A program made the translations under genes and the position numbers. Positions 42,585-51,957 of a stretch of DNA of 64,000 bases are shown in pieces; positions within the stretch are counted from its first letter, which is position 1; every line of letters begins with the position of its first letter. The DNA comes from Actinomadura parmotrematis (GTDB lineage Bacteria; Actinomycetota; Actinomycetes; Streptosporangiales; Streptosporangiaceae): assembly GCF_019458805.1 (NCBI RefSeq), contig NZ_JAIBOA010000003.1, forward strand, positions 310,001 through 374,000, given 5' to 3'. The notes below the pieces were generated by a model. That model was not told the DNA's origin, searched no databases, and worked only from the letters and a program-made list of their open reading frames with translations.

Positions 42585-44192
42585 TCATTCGCGGGACAAG
42601 GCGCGGGTGGCGCCCGCGGCGACGGTCAGGCCGAGGAGCAGACCGGCCACGACGAGCAGATTCGCGATCCATTGATAAACACCTTGTGGCGCATATTCGA
42701 CTTCCTGCCCCAAAGTGCCGATGGGGAGGAGCAGGTCGAGCGTGTAGAGGAAGGCGTTGAAGTGGGGGTGGTGGCCGTCGTCCAGGACGGCGGGCTTGTG
42801 CAGGGAGAACACGATGGTGCCGAAGGCGAGCAGGCCGCCGAGCCAGGACGCGGCGCGGAAGGGCCGGTAGCCGTAGCCGACGAGGACGTCCTGCATCCAG
42901 CCGACGATCTTGCGGGGGAGGCCCTGGGACCGCCGCCGGTCGCGGGCCTTGGCGAGCAGGACGGAGCGTCCGTCGGCGTCCAGGCCGAGGGCGCGGTAGG
43001 TCTGGGCGAGGCGCTCGTAGGGCTGCGGCTGGTAGCCGTCGGTGTCGCGGCGCAGCCAGTCCAGGCGCTCGCGCGCCGTCAGGGCCGGTTCGAGGTTCTC
43101 GTACTGCAGGCCGTCGAGCTGGAGGCGGCGGGGCCAGGTGCCGGCGGAGTCGCGGAGCAGCCCGATGCGGGCGTAGGACAGGTCGACGGTGCCGTCGGGG
43201 ATCTCCGCCGGGCGGAGCACGACCTCCTCGGCCTGGAGGTGCTGCAGGGACAGGGCGGTGCCGTTCTCGCAGCGCAGCCGGGACCTGTCGAGCTTGAGCT
43301 GGCCGGTGACGTTGGCGCCGGCGAAGCTGACGGTGCCCTCGGCGGTGAAGCCGTCCGAGCAGTACACGTCGGTCTCCACCGCGAGGTCGTCGGCCGACAG
43401 CGCGACCTTCCCCGGGTTGCTGATCTTCGCGCCGACGAACGAGAGGTAGCCGCCGACGCGGGCGCCGCGCAGCCGGACGGCGCCGGTGGCGACGAAGCCG
43501 CCGTCGCAGAACACGTTCGCGGCGACGTCGAGGCGGCTCGCGTACAGGGCCGAGCCGCCGGGGTTGTGCAGCCGGGCCTGCCGGATGATGAGCTGGCCGC
43601 CGACGCGGGCGCCGGGCAGCCGCACCTCGCCGTGCGCGCTGAAGCCCTGGTCGAGGTAGACGTTGGCGTCCACGGCGAGGCGGTCGGCGAGCAGCGCGTC
43701 GCCGCCGGGGCTGGACAGCTGGACGCCCGACATGTTGAGGATGCCGGAGATGTGCGCCCCGTCGAGGAAGAGGCCGCCGTCGAAGCGGCTGCCCTGCAAC
43801 CAGAGGTGCCCGTCCACCCGGAGGCCGGACGCGACGAGGCCGGGCAGCCGGCAGTCCATCAGGTGGATGCTGCTCATCGTCGCCCAGTACAGGTAGGGGT
43901 TCGTGTCGAACACGCAGCCGCTGAGGGCGAGCGGCGCCGACACCTGGGCGTGCCCGAGGTTGAGCGAGCCGGTGATCCGCGCCCCGTTCAGCCGCAGCGC
44001 CGCGACCTGGCCGGGCTCGGACTCGACGGCGCCGGCGAGCAGCGCGACCAGCACCTCGGCGCGGATGAGGCGCTCGGGTCCCCAGGGACCGGACGGCCCG
44101 GCCGGGTCGTCGGCGCCCAGGTCGACCGTTTCGCCGCGGGGGAACGCCTCCCACAGGCGCCGCTCGGGGGCCGTCAGATCGTCCACGTTCAT
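42585..44192 (-). CDS. pentapeptide-like membrane-anchored protein (paralogue of 24840)
   Basis: A 535-residue protein with the same plan as the one at 24840: an N-terminal PERRLWEAFPRGETVDLG, long beta-helix repeats (LRLNGARITGSLNLGHAQV and similar), the linker YQPQPYERLAQTYRALGLDA, and C-terminal membrane segments from about residue 430. The two proteins share the motif YGYRP just before the first membrane helix. The ATG at 44192 has CGGGGG-type upstream bases only. It is divergent from purS across 94 bases. Function is unknown; beta-helix plus membrane anchor fits a scaffold or envelope-linked adaptor. Confidence 0.75.
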   Translation of the reverse strand: MNVDDLTAPERRLWEAFPRGETVDLGADDPAGPSGPWGPERLIRAEVLVALLAGAVESEPGQVAALRLNGARITGSLNLGHAQVSAPLALSGCVFDTNPYLYWATMSSIHLMDCRLPGLVASGLRVDGHLWLQGSRFDGGLFLDGAHISGILNMSGVQLSSPGGDALLADRLAVDANVYLDQGFSAHGEVRLPGARVGGQLIIRQARLHNPGGSALYASRLDVAANVFCDGGFVATGAVRLRGARVGGYLSFVGAKISNPGKVALSADDLAVETDVYCSDGFTAEGTVSFAGANVTGQLKLDRSRLRCENGTALSLQHLQAEEVVLRPAEIPDGTVDLSYARIGLLRDSAGTWPRRLQLDGLQYENLEPALTARERLDWLRRDTDGYQPQPYERLAQTYRALGLDADGRSVLLAKARDRRRSQGLPRKIVGWMQDVLVGYGYRPFRAASWLGGLLAFGTIVFSLHKPAVLDDGHHPHFNAFLYTLDLLLPIGTLGQEVEYAPQGVYQWIANLLVVAGLLLGLTVAAGATRALSRE

Positions 44193-44286
44193 CGGGCGGC
44201 TCCGGGGGGACGGGGGGAGTGTGCCCTGTCATGGTGCCGTACCCTTCAAGCGTTATCGAAAAGCGCTGATCAACGAGGGGGCGGTC

Positions 44287-44529
44287 GTGGCGCGCGTCGT
44301 CGTCGACGTCATGCTGAAGCCGGAGATTCTCGATCCGCAGGGCCGGGCGATCGCCCAGAAGCTGCCCCAGCTCGGGTTCGACGGGGTCACCGCGGTCCGG
44401 CAGGGCAAGCGGTTCGAGGTGGAGATCGACGGGGAGGCGGACGAGGCCGCGCTGGACCGCGTCCGCAAGATCGCCGAGACCATGCTGGCCAATCCGGTGA
44501 TCGAGACCTTCGACGTCCGGGTGCTCTGA
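44287..44529 (+). CDS. purS: phosphoribosylformylglycinamidine synthase subunit PurS
   Basis: An 80-residue subunit of the three-part FGAR amidotransferase. The sequence VARVVVDVMLKPEILDPQGR and the end VIETFDVRVL match the family, whose members are about 80 residues long. The GTG at 44287 has GAGGGGGC upstream; the longer upstream frame is antisense to the pentapeptide-type gene. PurS bridges PurQ and PurL in the complex. It is separated from purQ by the RsbW-like gene, unlike the tight purS-purQ-purL order of most actinomycetes. Confidence 0.93.
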   Translation: MARVVVDVMLKPEILDPQGRAIAQKLPQLGFDGVTAVRQGKRFEVEIDGEADEAALDRVRKIAETMLANPVIETFDVRVL

Positions 44530-44745
44530 ACCGCGGCAAGATCCATTGTCGGCGGTGCGGGAATGGCGCCGGGAGCCGTCACCGTCCGTTCATGAAAAGA
44601 GCGGACGGTGTAGCGATTACGGCAGATTCGGCCGGGGAAGTGTTAGCTGCGTCGAATTCCTCGGGCGCCCGTCCTCCGGCGGCCCCCGAGCCCCCGAGCG
44701 ACCGGGGTTCCGGCAGGGGCCCCGGAACGGACGCGAGGTGTCCCG

Positions 44746-45192
44746 GTGGATATGAAGTTCTCGCTGGCTCTGCCGCGCGAGGCGCTGAGCATCCCGGTGG
44801 TCCGCCGCGTGGTCGGTGATTCGCTGCGCGGGCTGGGGGTGGCCGACGACGTCGTGGACGACATCCTGCTGGCGCTCTCCGAGGCGTGCACCAACGTCGT
44901 CCAGCACGCCCGCACGTCCGGGGACTACGAGGTGACCGCGCGGATCGACGACGAGAGCTGCCGGATCGCGGTGATGGACTGGGGCCGGGGGCTCCGCCAC
45001 GCCCGCCCCGAACCGGATGAATTGGCGGAATCCGGGCGCGGCATTAGGATCATGCGGGCACTCATGGACGAGCTGGACATCTCGGCCGGTACGGACAGCG
45101 GCACCGTCGTCCACCTGCGGAAGCGGCTGACCTGGCGGGACGAGGCCCTCATCCGGCGCCTCGAGCACCGCCTCATGCACAGCGCCGGGTAG
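44746..45192 (+). CDS. RsbW-like anti-sigma regulatory factor inside the pur cluster
   Basis: A 148-residue GHKL-fold protein related to the one at 1488. The N box reads [12 protein letters not shown], the first glycine motif [10 protein letters not shown] and the second [13 protein letters not shown] short C-terminal helix ([11 protein letters not shown]) extends past the domain. GAGGTG five bases before the GTG at 44746 supports the start; an ATG two codons later is possible. It lies between purS and purQ in the same direction, 216 bases after purS and 142 bases before purQ, which is unusual. Its partner sigma factor or STAS protein is unknown. Confidence 0.87.
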   Translation: MDMKFSLALPREALSIPVVRRVVGDSLRGLGVADDVVDDILLALSEACTNVVQHARTSGDYEVTARIDDESCRIAVMDWGRGLRHARPEPDELAESGRGIRIMRALMDELDISAGTDSGTVVHLRKRLTWRDEALIRRLEHRLMHSAG

Positions 45193-45334
45193 ATTAGGAC
45201 GCGCGCGGGGGGATTGCGACGCGCGCGAGAGGGGTAGGGCGGGCCCGTTGATCGCCCGTCTTCCGGACGCCCTCACCATGCAGTGGCGCTCGCCTGCCCC
45301 GGCGGGCGAGGATCGCAGCGAAGGAACGGACGCG

Positions 45335-46015
45335 ATGAATGCTGCCCGGATCGGGGTCATCACCTTCCCTGGTTCCCTGGACGACCGCGACGCCGCACGG
45401 GCCATCACCATGGCCGGCGCCGAGGCCGTCCCGCTCTGGCACGCCGACCACGACCTGCGGGACGTGGACGCGGTGGTGCTGCCGGGCGGGTTCTCCTACG
45501 GCGACTACCTGAGGGCGGGCGCCCTCGCGCGGTTCGCCCCGCTGATGACCGAGGTGATCGCCGCGGCCGGGAACGGCCTGCCCGTCCTCGGCATCTGCAA
45601 CGGCTTCCAGGTGCTCTGCGAGTCGCACCTGCTGCCCGGCGCGCTGCTGCCCAACGCGGGCCTGCACTTCGTCTGCCGCGACCAGCGGCTCCGCATCGAC
45701 GACGCCGGCACCGCCTGGACCGCCGACTACAGCACCGGCCAGGAGGTGGTGATCCCGGTCAAGAACGCCGACGGCCGCTACGCCGCCGACCGCGAGACGC
45801 TCGCCGAGCTGGAGGGCGAGGGCCGCGTCGTCGCCCGCTACCTGGACCTGAACCCGAACGGCTCCCTGAACGACATCGCCGGGATCCGCAACGAGGCCGG
45901 CAACGTCGTCGGCCTCATGCCGCACCCCGAGCACGCCGTGGAGTCCCTGACCGGCCCGTCCACCGACGGGCTCGGCTTCTTCACCTCGATCGTCAAGGGC
46001 CTGGTCGGCGCATGA
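45335..46015 (+). CDS. purQ: phosphoribosylformylglycinamidine synthase subunit PurQ
   Basis: A 226-residue class I glutaminase subunit that supplies ammonia to PurL. The nucleophile is Cys88 in [11 protein letters not shown] and the His/Glu pair is in MPHPEHAVE. The N-terminal [18 protein letters not shown] and [17 protein letters not shown] are family signatures. AAGGA nine bases before the ATG at 45335 decides the start over the longer frame. The stop lies 37 bases before purL, and the two are surely cotranscribed. Confidence 0.96.
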   Translation: MNAARIGVITFPGSLDDRDAARAITMAGAEAVPLWHADHDLRDVDAVVLPGGFSYGDYLRAGALARFAPLMTEVIAAAGNGLPVLGICNGFQVLCESHLLPGALLPNAGLHFVCRDQRLRIDDAGTAWTADYSTGQEVVIPVKNADGRYAADRETLAELEGEGRVVARYLDLNPNGSLNDIAGIRNEAGNVVGLMPHPEHAVESLTGPSTDGLGFFTSIVKGLVGA

Positions 46016-46052
46016 GCGGCCGGTCCCGCAATGAGTGCACGGGGAGCACGCA

Positions 46053-49000
46053 ATGAGTGAGCAGCGCCCGAAGGGCTCGGGGGCTCCCGAGGACGAGACC
46101 TCCATGGAGTGGATCCTCGACCTCAAGGACGACGCCGACGACCCCGAGCTGCACGCCGTCGACCCGTCGGTGACGCACGCCTTCGAGGCCATCCTCGACG
46201 AGGAGGGCGAGGCGCGCCCGGCCGAGGGCGGCCCGCAGCCCGCCGGCGGTCCGGGCAGCGGCCCGCAGCCGGCGGTCGGCGAGGACGGCCTCCCGCTCGG
46301 CGGCGCGACCGCCGCCCCTGGCCCGCAGCCGGCCGAGGGCTCCGGCCCGCAGCCCGCCGTGCCCGAGGACGACCAGCCCCTCGGCGGCGGCTTCGGCACC
46401 GGTCCGCAGCCCGCGGTGTCAGGCGAGCACGCCAGGGGCTTCGGCACGGGTCCGCAGCAGGTGCAGGGCTCGGGTCCGCAGCCCGTCGTGCCGCAGGACG
46501 ACCACCCGCTGGGCGGCGGTTTCGGCACCGGCCCGCAGCCCGCCGTGTCGGGGGAGCACCCCGGGACCGGCGGCTTCGGCACGGGGCCGCAGCCCGCGGT
46601 CGCCTTCGGGACGGGTCCGCAGCCCGTCGTGCCCGAGGACGACCACCCGCTGGGCGGCGGTTTCGGCACCGGCCCGCAGCCGGCCGTCGGCCAGGGCACG
46701 GGCCCGCAGCCAGCCGTGTCGGGCGAGTACCCCGGAGCCGGTGGCTTCGGCACCGGCCCGCAGCCCGCCGTCGGCCAGGGCACCGGCCCGCAGCCCGCCG
46801 TGTACCCCGGCACCGGCCCGCAGCCGGTCGTCGACGCCGGCCCGCAGGTCGCCTCCGACGAGCACGCCCGCGACTTCATCAAGGCGCTCGCCGCCGAGGC
46901 CGGTCCCGGCGTCACCACGCCGGGCGAGGTCGCGCCGCCCGCCGACGGCCGCCACCACCGCGCCGTCGCCGAGCCGGGCACCGACACCGTCGAGGTCGCC
47001 GCGCGCACGCCCGACCGCCCGCAGCCCTACGCCGAGCTCGGCATGAAGGACGACGAGTACCGGCGGGTCCGCGACATCCTCGGCCGCCGCCCGACCGCCG
47101 CCGAGCTGGCGATCTACTCGGTCATGTGGAGCGAGCACTGCTCCTACAAGTCCTCCAAGGTGCACCTCCGCCAGTTCGGCGACAAGGCGCCCCGCACGGA
47201 CGCGCTGCTCGTCGGCATGGGCGAGAACGCGGGCGTCGTCGACGTCGGGCAGGGCTGGGCGGTCACCTTCAAGGTCGAGTCGCACAACCACCCGTCCTAC
47301 GTCGAGCCCTACCAGGGCGCGGCGACCGGCGTCGGCGGCATCGTCCGCGACATCATGTCGATGGGCGCCCGCCCGATCGCCGTCATGGACTCGCTGCGGT
47401 TCGGCCCCGCCGACGCGCCCGACACCCAGCGGGTGCTGCCGGGCGTCGTCGCGGGCGTCGGCGGCTACGGCAACTCCCTCGGCCTGCCCAACATCGGCGG
47501 CGAGACCGTCTTCGACGCCTGCTACGCGCAGAACCCGCTGGTCAACGCGCTCTGCGTGGGCGTGATGAAGCACGACGACATCCAGCGGGCGGTGGCGCCC
47601 GGTCCCGGCAACAAGGTGATCCTGTTCGGCGCCGGCACCGGCCCCGACGGCATCGGCGGCGCGTCGGTGCTGGCGAGCGCGACCTTCGACGACGAGTCGC
47701 AGGCCAAGCGGCCGAGCGTGCAGGTCGGCGACCCGTTCATGGAGAAGCTCCTCATCGAGTGCTGCCTGGAGCTGTTCCGCGCGGGCCTCGTCGTCGGCAT
47801 CCAGGACCTCGGCGCCGCCGGCGTCTCCTGCGCGACGACGGAGCTGGCCGCGGCCGGCACCGGCGGCATGGACGTCGACCTCGACGCCGTCCCGCTGCGC
47901 GACGCGACGCTCCGCCCCGAGGAGATCCTCATGAGCGAGTCGCAGGAGCGCATGATGGCGGTCGTCGAGCCCGCCAAGGTCGACGACTTCCTGGCGATCT
48001 GCGCGAAGTGGGAGATCCCCGCGACCGTCATCGGCGAGGTCACCGACACCGGCCGTCTCGTCATGACCTGGCGCGGCGAGGTCATCGTCGACATCCCGCC
48101 GGTGACCGCCGCCGACGAGGGCCCGGTCTACGAGCGGCCGCTCGCGCCGCCCGCCGACCTCGGCGGCCTGCAGTCCGACACGCCCGGCCGGCTCACCCGC
48201 CCGTCCAACGGCGACGAGCTGCGCCGCACCGTCCTCTGGCTCGCGGGCTCGCCGAACCTGGCGTCCAAGACGTGGGTGACGTCCCAGTACGACCGGTACG
48301 TGCTCGGCAACACCGTGCAGGCCATGCCGGACGACGCGGGCATCGTCCGCATCGACGACGAGACGGGCCTCGGCATCGCGCTGTCGCTGGACGGCAACGG
48401 CCGCTACGCCCGCCTCGACCCGTACGCGGGCGCGCAGCTCGCGCTGTCGGAGGCGTACCGCAACGTCGCCGCGACGGGCGCCCGGCCGCTCGCCGTCACC
48501 AACTGCCTGAACTTCGGCTCGCCGGAGGACCCGGGCGTCATGTGGCAGTTCTCGCAGGCCGTCACCGGCCTCGCCGACGCCTGCCAGTACCTCGGCGTCC
48601 CGGTGACCGGCGGCAACGTGTCCTTCTACAACCAGACGGGCACCGCGCCGATCAACCCGACGCCGGTCATCGGCGTGCTCGGCGTCCACGACGACGTGCG
48701 CCGCCGCGTCGGCATGGCGTTCGTCACCGAGGGCGCGACGCTGGCGCTGCTCGGCGAGACCCGCGAGGAGTTCGGCGGCTCGGAGTGGGCGCACGTCGTC
48801 TACGACCACCTCGGCGGGCTGCCGCCGAAGGTGGACCTGGCGGCCGAGCGCGCCCTCGCCGGCGTGCTGATCACCGCGTCCCGCGAGGGCCTGCTGGTGG
48901 CCGCGCACGACCTGTCGGACGGCGGCCTGTCGCAGGCGCTCGTCGAGTCCTGCCTGCGCGGCAGCCTCGGCGCGAAGGTGACGGTGCCGGGCGACGGGTT

Positions 49001-49241
49001 CGTGGCGCTGTTCAGCGAGTCGGTGGCGCGCTGCCTCGTCGCGATCCGGCCCGGCAGCGAGGGCCGCGTCGCGGCGCTCTGCGAGCAGGCGGGCGTCCCG
49101 GTCAGCCAGCTCGGCGTCACCGGCGGCGACGCCCTGGAGATCTCCGGCCGGACCGCCGAGGGCGACCAGGAGCTGTTCTCGATCCCGCTGGCCGAGCTCC
49201 GCGAGGCCCACGAGCGGACGCTCCCGAGCTACGCCGGCTGA
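46053..49241 (+). CDS. purL: phosphoribosylformylglycinamidine synthase PurL with a long repeat-containing N-terminal extension
   Basis: A 1062-residue protein; the usual small PurL is about 740-760. The enzyme proper starts near residue 325 ([15 protein letters not shown]) and has [10 protein letters not shown], the ATP and FGAR motifs [35 protein letters not shown] and [10 protein letters not shown]. The first 325 residues form an added acidic, low-complexity region: residues 1-58 contain a helix ([20 protein letters not shown]), residues 60-266 carry 14 GPQP units. The ATG at 46053 follows GGGGAG by 6 bases. The open frame is continuous, so the extension is not a frameshift artefact. Function of the extension is unknown. 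It is followed by a strong terminator. Confidence 0.94.
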   Translation: MSEQRPKGSGAPEDETSMEWILDLKDDADDPELHAVDPSVTHAFEAILDEEGEARPAEGGPQPAGGPGSGPQPAVGEDGLPLGGATAAPGPQPAEGSGPQPAVPEDDQPLGGGFGTGPQPAVSGEHARGFGTGPQQVQGSGPQPVVPQDDHPLGGGFGTGPQPAVSGEHPGTGGFGTGPQPAVAFGTGPQPVVPEDDHPLGGGFGTGPQPAVGQGTGPQPAVSGEYPGAGGFGTGPQPAVGQGTGPQPAVYPGTGPQPVVDAGPQVASDEHARDFIKALAAEAGPGVTTPGEVAPPADGRHHRAVAEPGTDTVEVAARTPDRPQPYAELGMKDDEYRRVRDILGRRPTAAELAIYSVMWSEHCSYKSSKVHLRQFGDKAPRTDALLVGMGENAGVVDVGQGWAVTFKVESHNHPSYVEPYQGAATGVGGIVRDIMSMGARPIAVMDSLRFGPADAPDTQRVLPGVVAGVGGYGNSLGLPNIGGETVFDACYAQNPLVNALCVGVMKHDDIQRAVAPGPGNKVILFGAGTGPDGIGGASVLASATFDDESQAKRPSVQVGDPFMEKLLIECCLELFRAGLVVGIQDLGAAGVSCATTELAAAGTGGMDVDLDAVPLRDATLRPEEILMSESQERMMAVVEPAKVDDFLAICAKWEIPATVIGEVTDTGRLVMTWRGEVIVDIPPVTAADEGPVYERPLAPPADLGGLQSDTPGRLTRPSNGDELRRTVLWLAGSPNLASKTWVTSQYDRYVLGNTVQAMPDDAGIVRIDDETGLGIALSLDGNGRYARLDPYAGAQLALSEAYRNVAATGARPLAVTNCLNFGSPEDPGVMWQFSQAVTGLADACQYLGVPVTGGNVSFYNQTGTAPINPTPVIGVLGVHDDVRRRVGMAFVTEGATLALLGETREEFGGSEWAHVVYDHLGGLPPKVDLAAERALAGVLITASREGLLVAAHDLSDGGLSQALVESCLRGSLGAKVTVPGDGFVALFSESVARCLVAIRPGSEGRVAALCEQAGVPVSQLGVTGGDALEISGRTAEGDQELFSIPLAELREAHERTLPSYAG
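46230..46850 (+). repeat. GPQP-coding repeat tract in purL
   Basis: DNA for PurL residues 60-266. It encodes 14 copies of GPQP plus one GPQQ and one GPQV, most within FGTGPQPAV. Three larger units begin PEDD or PQDD followed by [16 protein letters not shown], at residues 104, 147 and 193, spaced 43 and 46 residues. Confidence 0.9.
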
Positions 49242-49247
49242 GCACCG

Positions 49248-49288
49248 CGCGAAGGGGCCGGGCCGTTCTCCGGCCCGGCCCCTTCGCG
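49248..49288 (+). terminator. purL terminator
   Basis: 18-bp perfect stem (49248-49265 with 49271-49288), 5-base loop, 6 bases after the purL stop. Marks the end of the pur transcript. Confidence 0.9.
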
Positions 49289-49330
49289 TCCCGCCCGAAC
49301 GGACCGGCGGCGCCGCGCGTCCAACCCTGC

Positions 49331-49702
49331 ATGGACACGGCAGCGGTGGAAGCGGTCGCGACGATCGTCGCGACGGGGGCGATCTCGGGGCTGGGCGAGC
49401 AGGCGGCCCTCGGCGTGGTGGCGCGCCTCCGCGACCGCGTCAAGGCGGCGTTCGGCTCCGACCGGCGCTCGGCCCAGGACCTGGAGCTGGCGATCGCCGA
49501 GCCGTCCGACGACCGCATCCGCGCGCTCGTCAGCGCGCTCGTCTGGCACGCCCGCGAGAACCGGGACTTCGCCCGCGAGCTCGCGGGCTGGGCGGCCGAG
49601 TACCGGCCCCCGCAGGCCCCGCTGACGCAGCACATCCACGCCGCCCGCGACGCCTACACGTCCGGCCGCGACATGACCGTCCACCAGCGCCCCGAGGAAT
49701 GA
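49331..49702 (+). CDS. effector-associated N-terminal-like domain protein (123 aa)
   Basis: A 123-residue stand-alone protein. It starts with a hydrophobic helix (VEAVATIVATGAISGLGEQA), followed by a helical domain (RDRVKAAFGSDRRSAQDLEL), and ends in AYTSGRDMTVHQRPEE. The closing pattern GRDxxVxx is common at domain borders of actinobacterial NLR-like and effector-associated proteins, where this small domain is the adaptor. Here it stands alone. Its stop overlaps the start of the next gene by 4 bases (ATGA). I cannot assign a function beyond a probable adaptor. Confidence 0.65.
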   Translation: MDTAAVEAVATIVATGAISGLGEQAALGVVARLRDRVKAAFGSDRRSAQDLELAIAEPSDDRIRALVSALVWHARENRDFARELAGWAAEYRPPQAPLTQHIHAARDAYTSGRDMTVHQRPEE

Positions 49703-50378
49703 CCGGCACGGCGCTGGCACGGCTGTGCGCCCGCCGGGGACTGGACGCCCCGGCGTGCCTCTCCCCGGAGCGGCTCGCCGGCCCGCTCGGCCTGCACGTC
49801 CAGGACGTCCACGTGCTGGCGGGCCTGGCGGTCCCCGACGGGCTCGACCGCGTGGACGCCAAGCGGAGCGGCACGGTGGTCGGGCTCCTCCGCCACGCCC
49901 TGCGGCTGCCGCAGGAGCAGCGGCGGCAACTGCTGGAGGCCGCCCGCTCGCTGCCGGACCGCCCTCCCGTACGCCCCTCCCCGCACCGCTCTCTTACGAG
50001 CGCTACCCTCCGGGACGCGGCGCCCTGCTCATGGGCCTGCTCCGCAACCGCGACCTGGGCTGGAGCGGCACCGCCAAGGCGATGGCCGTCATGACCGACG
50101 GCCGGATCTACCTGTCGGCCGCCACCATCGGCGGAGCGGGCCGGGGAACGGTCACGCCGACGCCCGCCCTGCTGGCCGGTTTCGCGACCGTGCTGGGGTT
50201 CTCCGTAGGCGACCTGGCGGCCGTCCTGGACATGGACGCCCCGGACGGCGAGCCGTCCGCGCCCGAGGTCGCGGCCCTCCTCTGGGAGGCGCGCCGCCTC
50301 ACCGCCGCCCAGGTCGAACGGCTGACATCCGCTCCGCGAGGGGAGATACGGACGTCCCCAAACAGTCGCTCCGGGTAG
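49699..50378 (+). pseudogene. HTH-like regulator interrupted by a frameshift
   Basis: Two frames together read as one protein. The first (ATG at 49699, GAGGA upstream) gives LARLCARRGLDAPACLSPER through LPQEQRRQLLEAARSLPD, a helical adaptor. The second takes over about 49960-50000 and gives LSYERYPPGRGALLMGLLRN, then an XRE-like HTH (GWSGTAKAMAVMTDGRIYLS) and a C-terminal helical tail (LLAGFATVLGFSVGDLAAVL). Neither makes sense beyond the switch. A one-base loss near the C-rich stretch 49974-49984 would explain it. An internal start at 50031 could still produce the HTH part, but no ribosome site is visible. Confidence 0.65.
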
Positions 50379-50460
50379 CCGGGGAACAGCGGACGCCGAA
50401 GATCCGTCGTACTGGTCGACCGAACGGGCTCCCCTGACCACGGAACGGAGCGGCCTGCCG

Positions 50461-51285
50461 GTGAAGAAGACGGTTCGACTCCTGCTGGGCCTCGCCTGCC
50501 TGCTCGTCCCCCTCTTCTACGGCAGCGTCAAGCCGCACTCGGAACGGATCGCCGACGCGGCGCTCGGCTGGACCGGCCAGCACCTGGACAGCCCCTACCC
50601 GCAGATCCTCCTCGGCGTCCTGGTGGCCGTCTGCGCCGTGGTGAACGAGCTGTTCCCCTGGCACGGCGGCGGTGGCCGCGGCCCGGGGCCGGCGATCCCC
50701 TGGGAGCTCGTCCTCAAGCGCGCCGGCGCGCTGGTGGTCGTCCTCGCCCTCCTCGCGGGCGGCGGCTGGGGCCTCGTGAGCCTGCGGGAGTAGCAGCGCC
50801 GCGCGGCGGCCGCCGACGCCCGCGCGAAGGCGGACGAGGAGCACCGCGCCGCCCTCCGCTCGGCCGCCGACCAGATGATCGTGGCGCGCCTCGCGGCGCC
50901 GGCCTCCACCACCGTCCGGGACGGCGTCACCGCCGAGGTCGAGAGCGCCGACCTGACGCGCGTCCAGACGGTCGTCCGGGTCGTGGTGGCCAACCGGTCG
51001 GCGGCCGTCGCCAACTTCCACATCAGCGCCGCGCTCGTCTTGCAGGACGCCCGCGGCGTCGAGATCTGGACCGCCATGGCCGCCACGTCGGGCAAGTGGA
51101 CGCGCACGTTCGACGCCGTCGCCCCGGGCGCTGCGAAGCGGTTCACCTACGTCTTCCGCAAGCGCGCCTCAGCGCGCGCCGCCACCAGCGGGAAGATCAC
51201 CCTGCAGCACTTCCAGGGCTGGACCCGCGACACCGCGAAGGTGGCGATCCCGTTCCGCCTGGCCCCCGTCCAGTACCAGAGGTAG
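50461..51285 (+). pseudogene. membrane protein gene interrupted by an in-frame TAG
   Basis: A GTG at 50461 opens a 110-residue frame with two membrane segments (LLLGLACLLVPLFYG and ALVVVLALLAGGGWGLV), stopping at TAG 50791-50793 straight after VSLRE. The same frame continues without a further stop for 163 codons: a charged coiled coil (QRRAAAADARAKADEEHRAA) and then an extracytoplasmic beta domain (VRVVVANRSAAVANFHISAA) to the stop at 51285. Both halves fit one protein. The second half has no start codon before 50875 and no ribosome site. It is a nonsense mutation, a sequencing error or a readthrough case. Confidence 0.65.
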
Positions 51286-51392
51286 CGGTACCGCTCCGGC
51301 CCGGCCGCGACACGCCGCGTCCGACATCCGCGTCACCGGGCCGTCCGTAATTCGGCGTGCGGACGGTGGCCCGTCCCGGGCAAGATGGTCCG

Positions 51393-51803
51393 GTGAACGA
51401 ACTTGAGGAAGGCACCCGCCTCGCCCTGGACTTCGACAAGCTCACGGCCGTCGCCGAGACCGGCTCCCGGGTCGTGCCCGTCGTCCTCCAGGACGCCGAC
51501 GACCGCGCGGTGCTGTTCATCGGCTACGCCAACGACGAGGCGTTGAAGGCGACGCTGGACGAGGGGATCGCCGTCCTCTGGTCCACCTCGCGCAACGAGC
51601 TGTGGCGCAAGGGCGCGACGTCGGGCGACGTGCTGAGGCTGGTGGAGGTCCGCGTCAACTGCGAGCAGAACTCCCTGCTCTACCTGGTCCGCCGCTCGAC
51701 CGGCGGCGCCTGCCACACCCACCTGCCCTCCGGGGAGAGCCGCCCGACCTGCTACTACCGCACCCTCGCCGACGGCACCACCCTGCGCCCGGCCACCGAC
51801 TGA
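51393..51803 (+). CDS. divergent phosphoribosyl-AMP cyclohydrolase (HisI) homologue
   Basis: A 136-residue HisI-family protein. Family features are GYANDEALKATL, LWSTSRNELWRKGATSGD and GACHT. The canonical metal motif DCDxD is replaced by Asn89-Cys90-Glu91-Gln92-Asn93, and the second cysteine of the zinc pair (Cys120) is displaced compared with the usual CH-x6-C spacing from Cys107. True HisI hydrolyses phosphoribosyl-AMP in histidine synthesis; the changes and isolated position argue for a different or altered activity. The GTG at 51393 is the start by homology; upstream no clear ribosome site. Confidence 0.8.
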   Translation: MNELEEGTRLALDFDKLTAVAETGSRVVPVVLQDADDRAVLFIGYANDEALKATLDEGIAVLWSTSRNELWRKGATSGDVLRLVEVRVNCEQNSLLYLVRRSTGGACHTHLPSGESRPTCYYRTLADGTTLRPATD

Positions 51804-51957
51804 CGCTGCGCTTCCGTCGTACACATCCTCGACGATCCTTCCTCGTCCCCTCGCGTTCGAGCGCTTCTGGAGCGAGCGCGGCCGTCCCGGCGATGCCAGC
51901 GCCGCTGATCCACGAGCTGGCGCGTGCGCAGGACGCCGGCGGAGGCGAGGTGCCCAA

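Noticed and set aside
46230..46850. CRISPR-like array suspected because of regular repeats.
   Set aside because: The repeats are coding, of unequal spacing, without palindromic repeats or unique spacers.
45194..47008. A 604-codon antisense frame rich in GCGPVP repeats opposite purL.
   Set aside because: It is the mirror image of the GPQP-coding repeats and purQ; the frame has no ribosome site, its Cys content is a by-product of the repeat, and purQ/purL on the other strand are certain.
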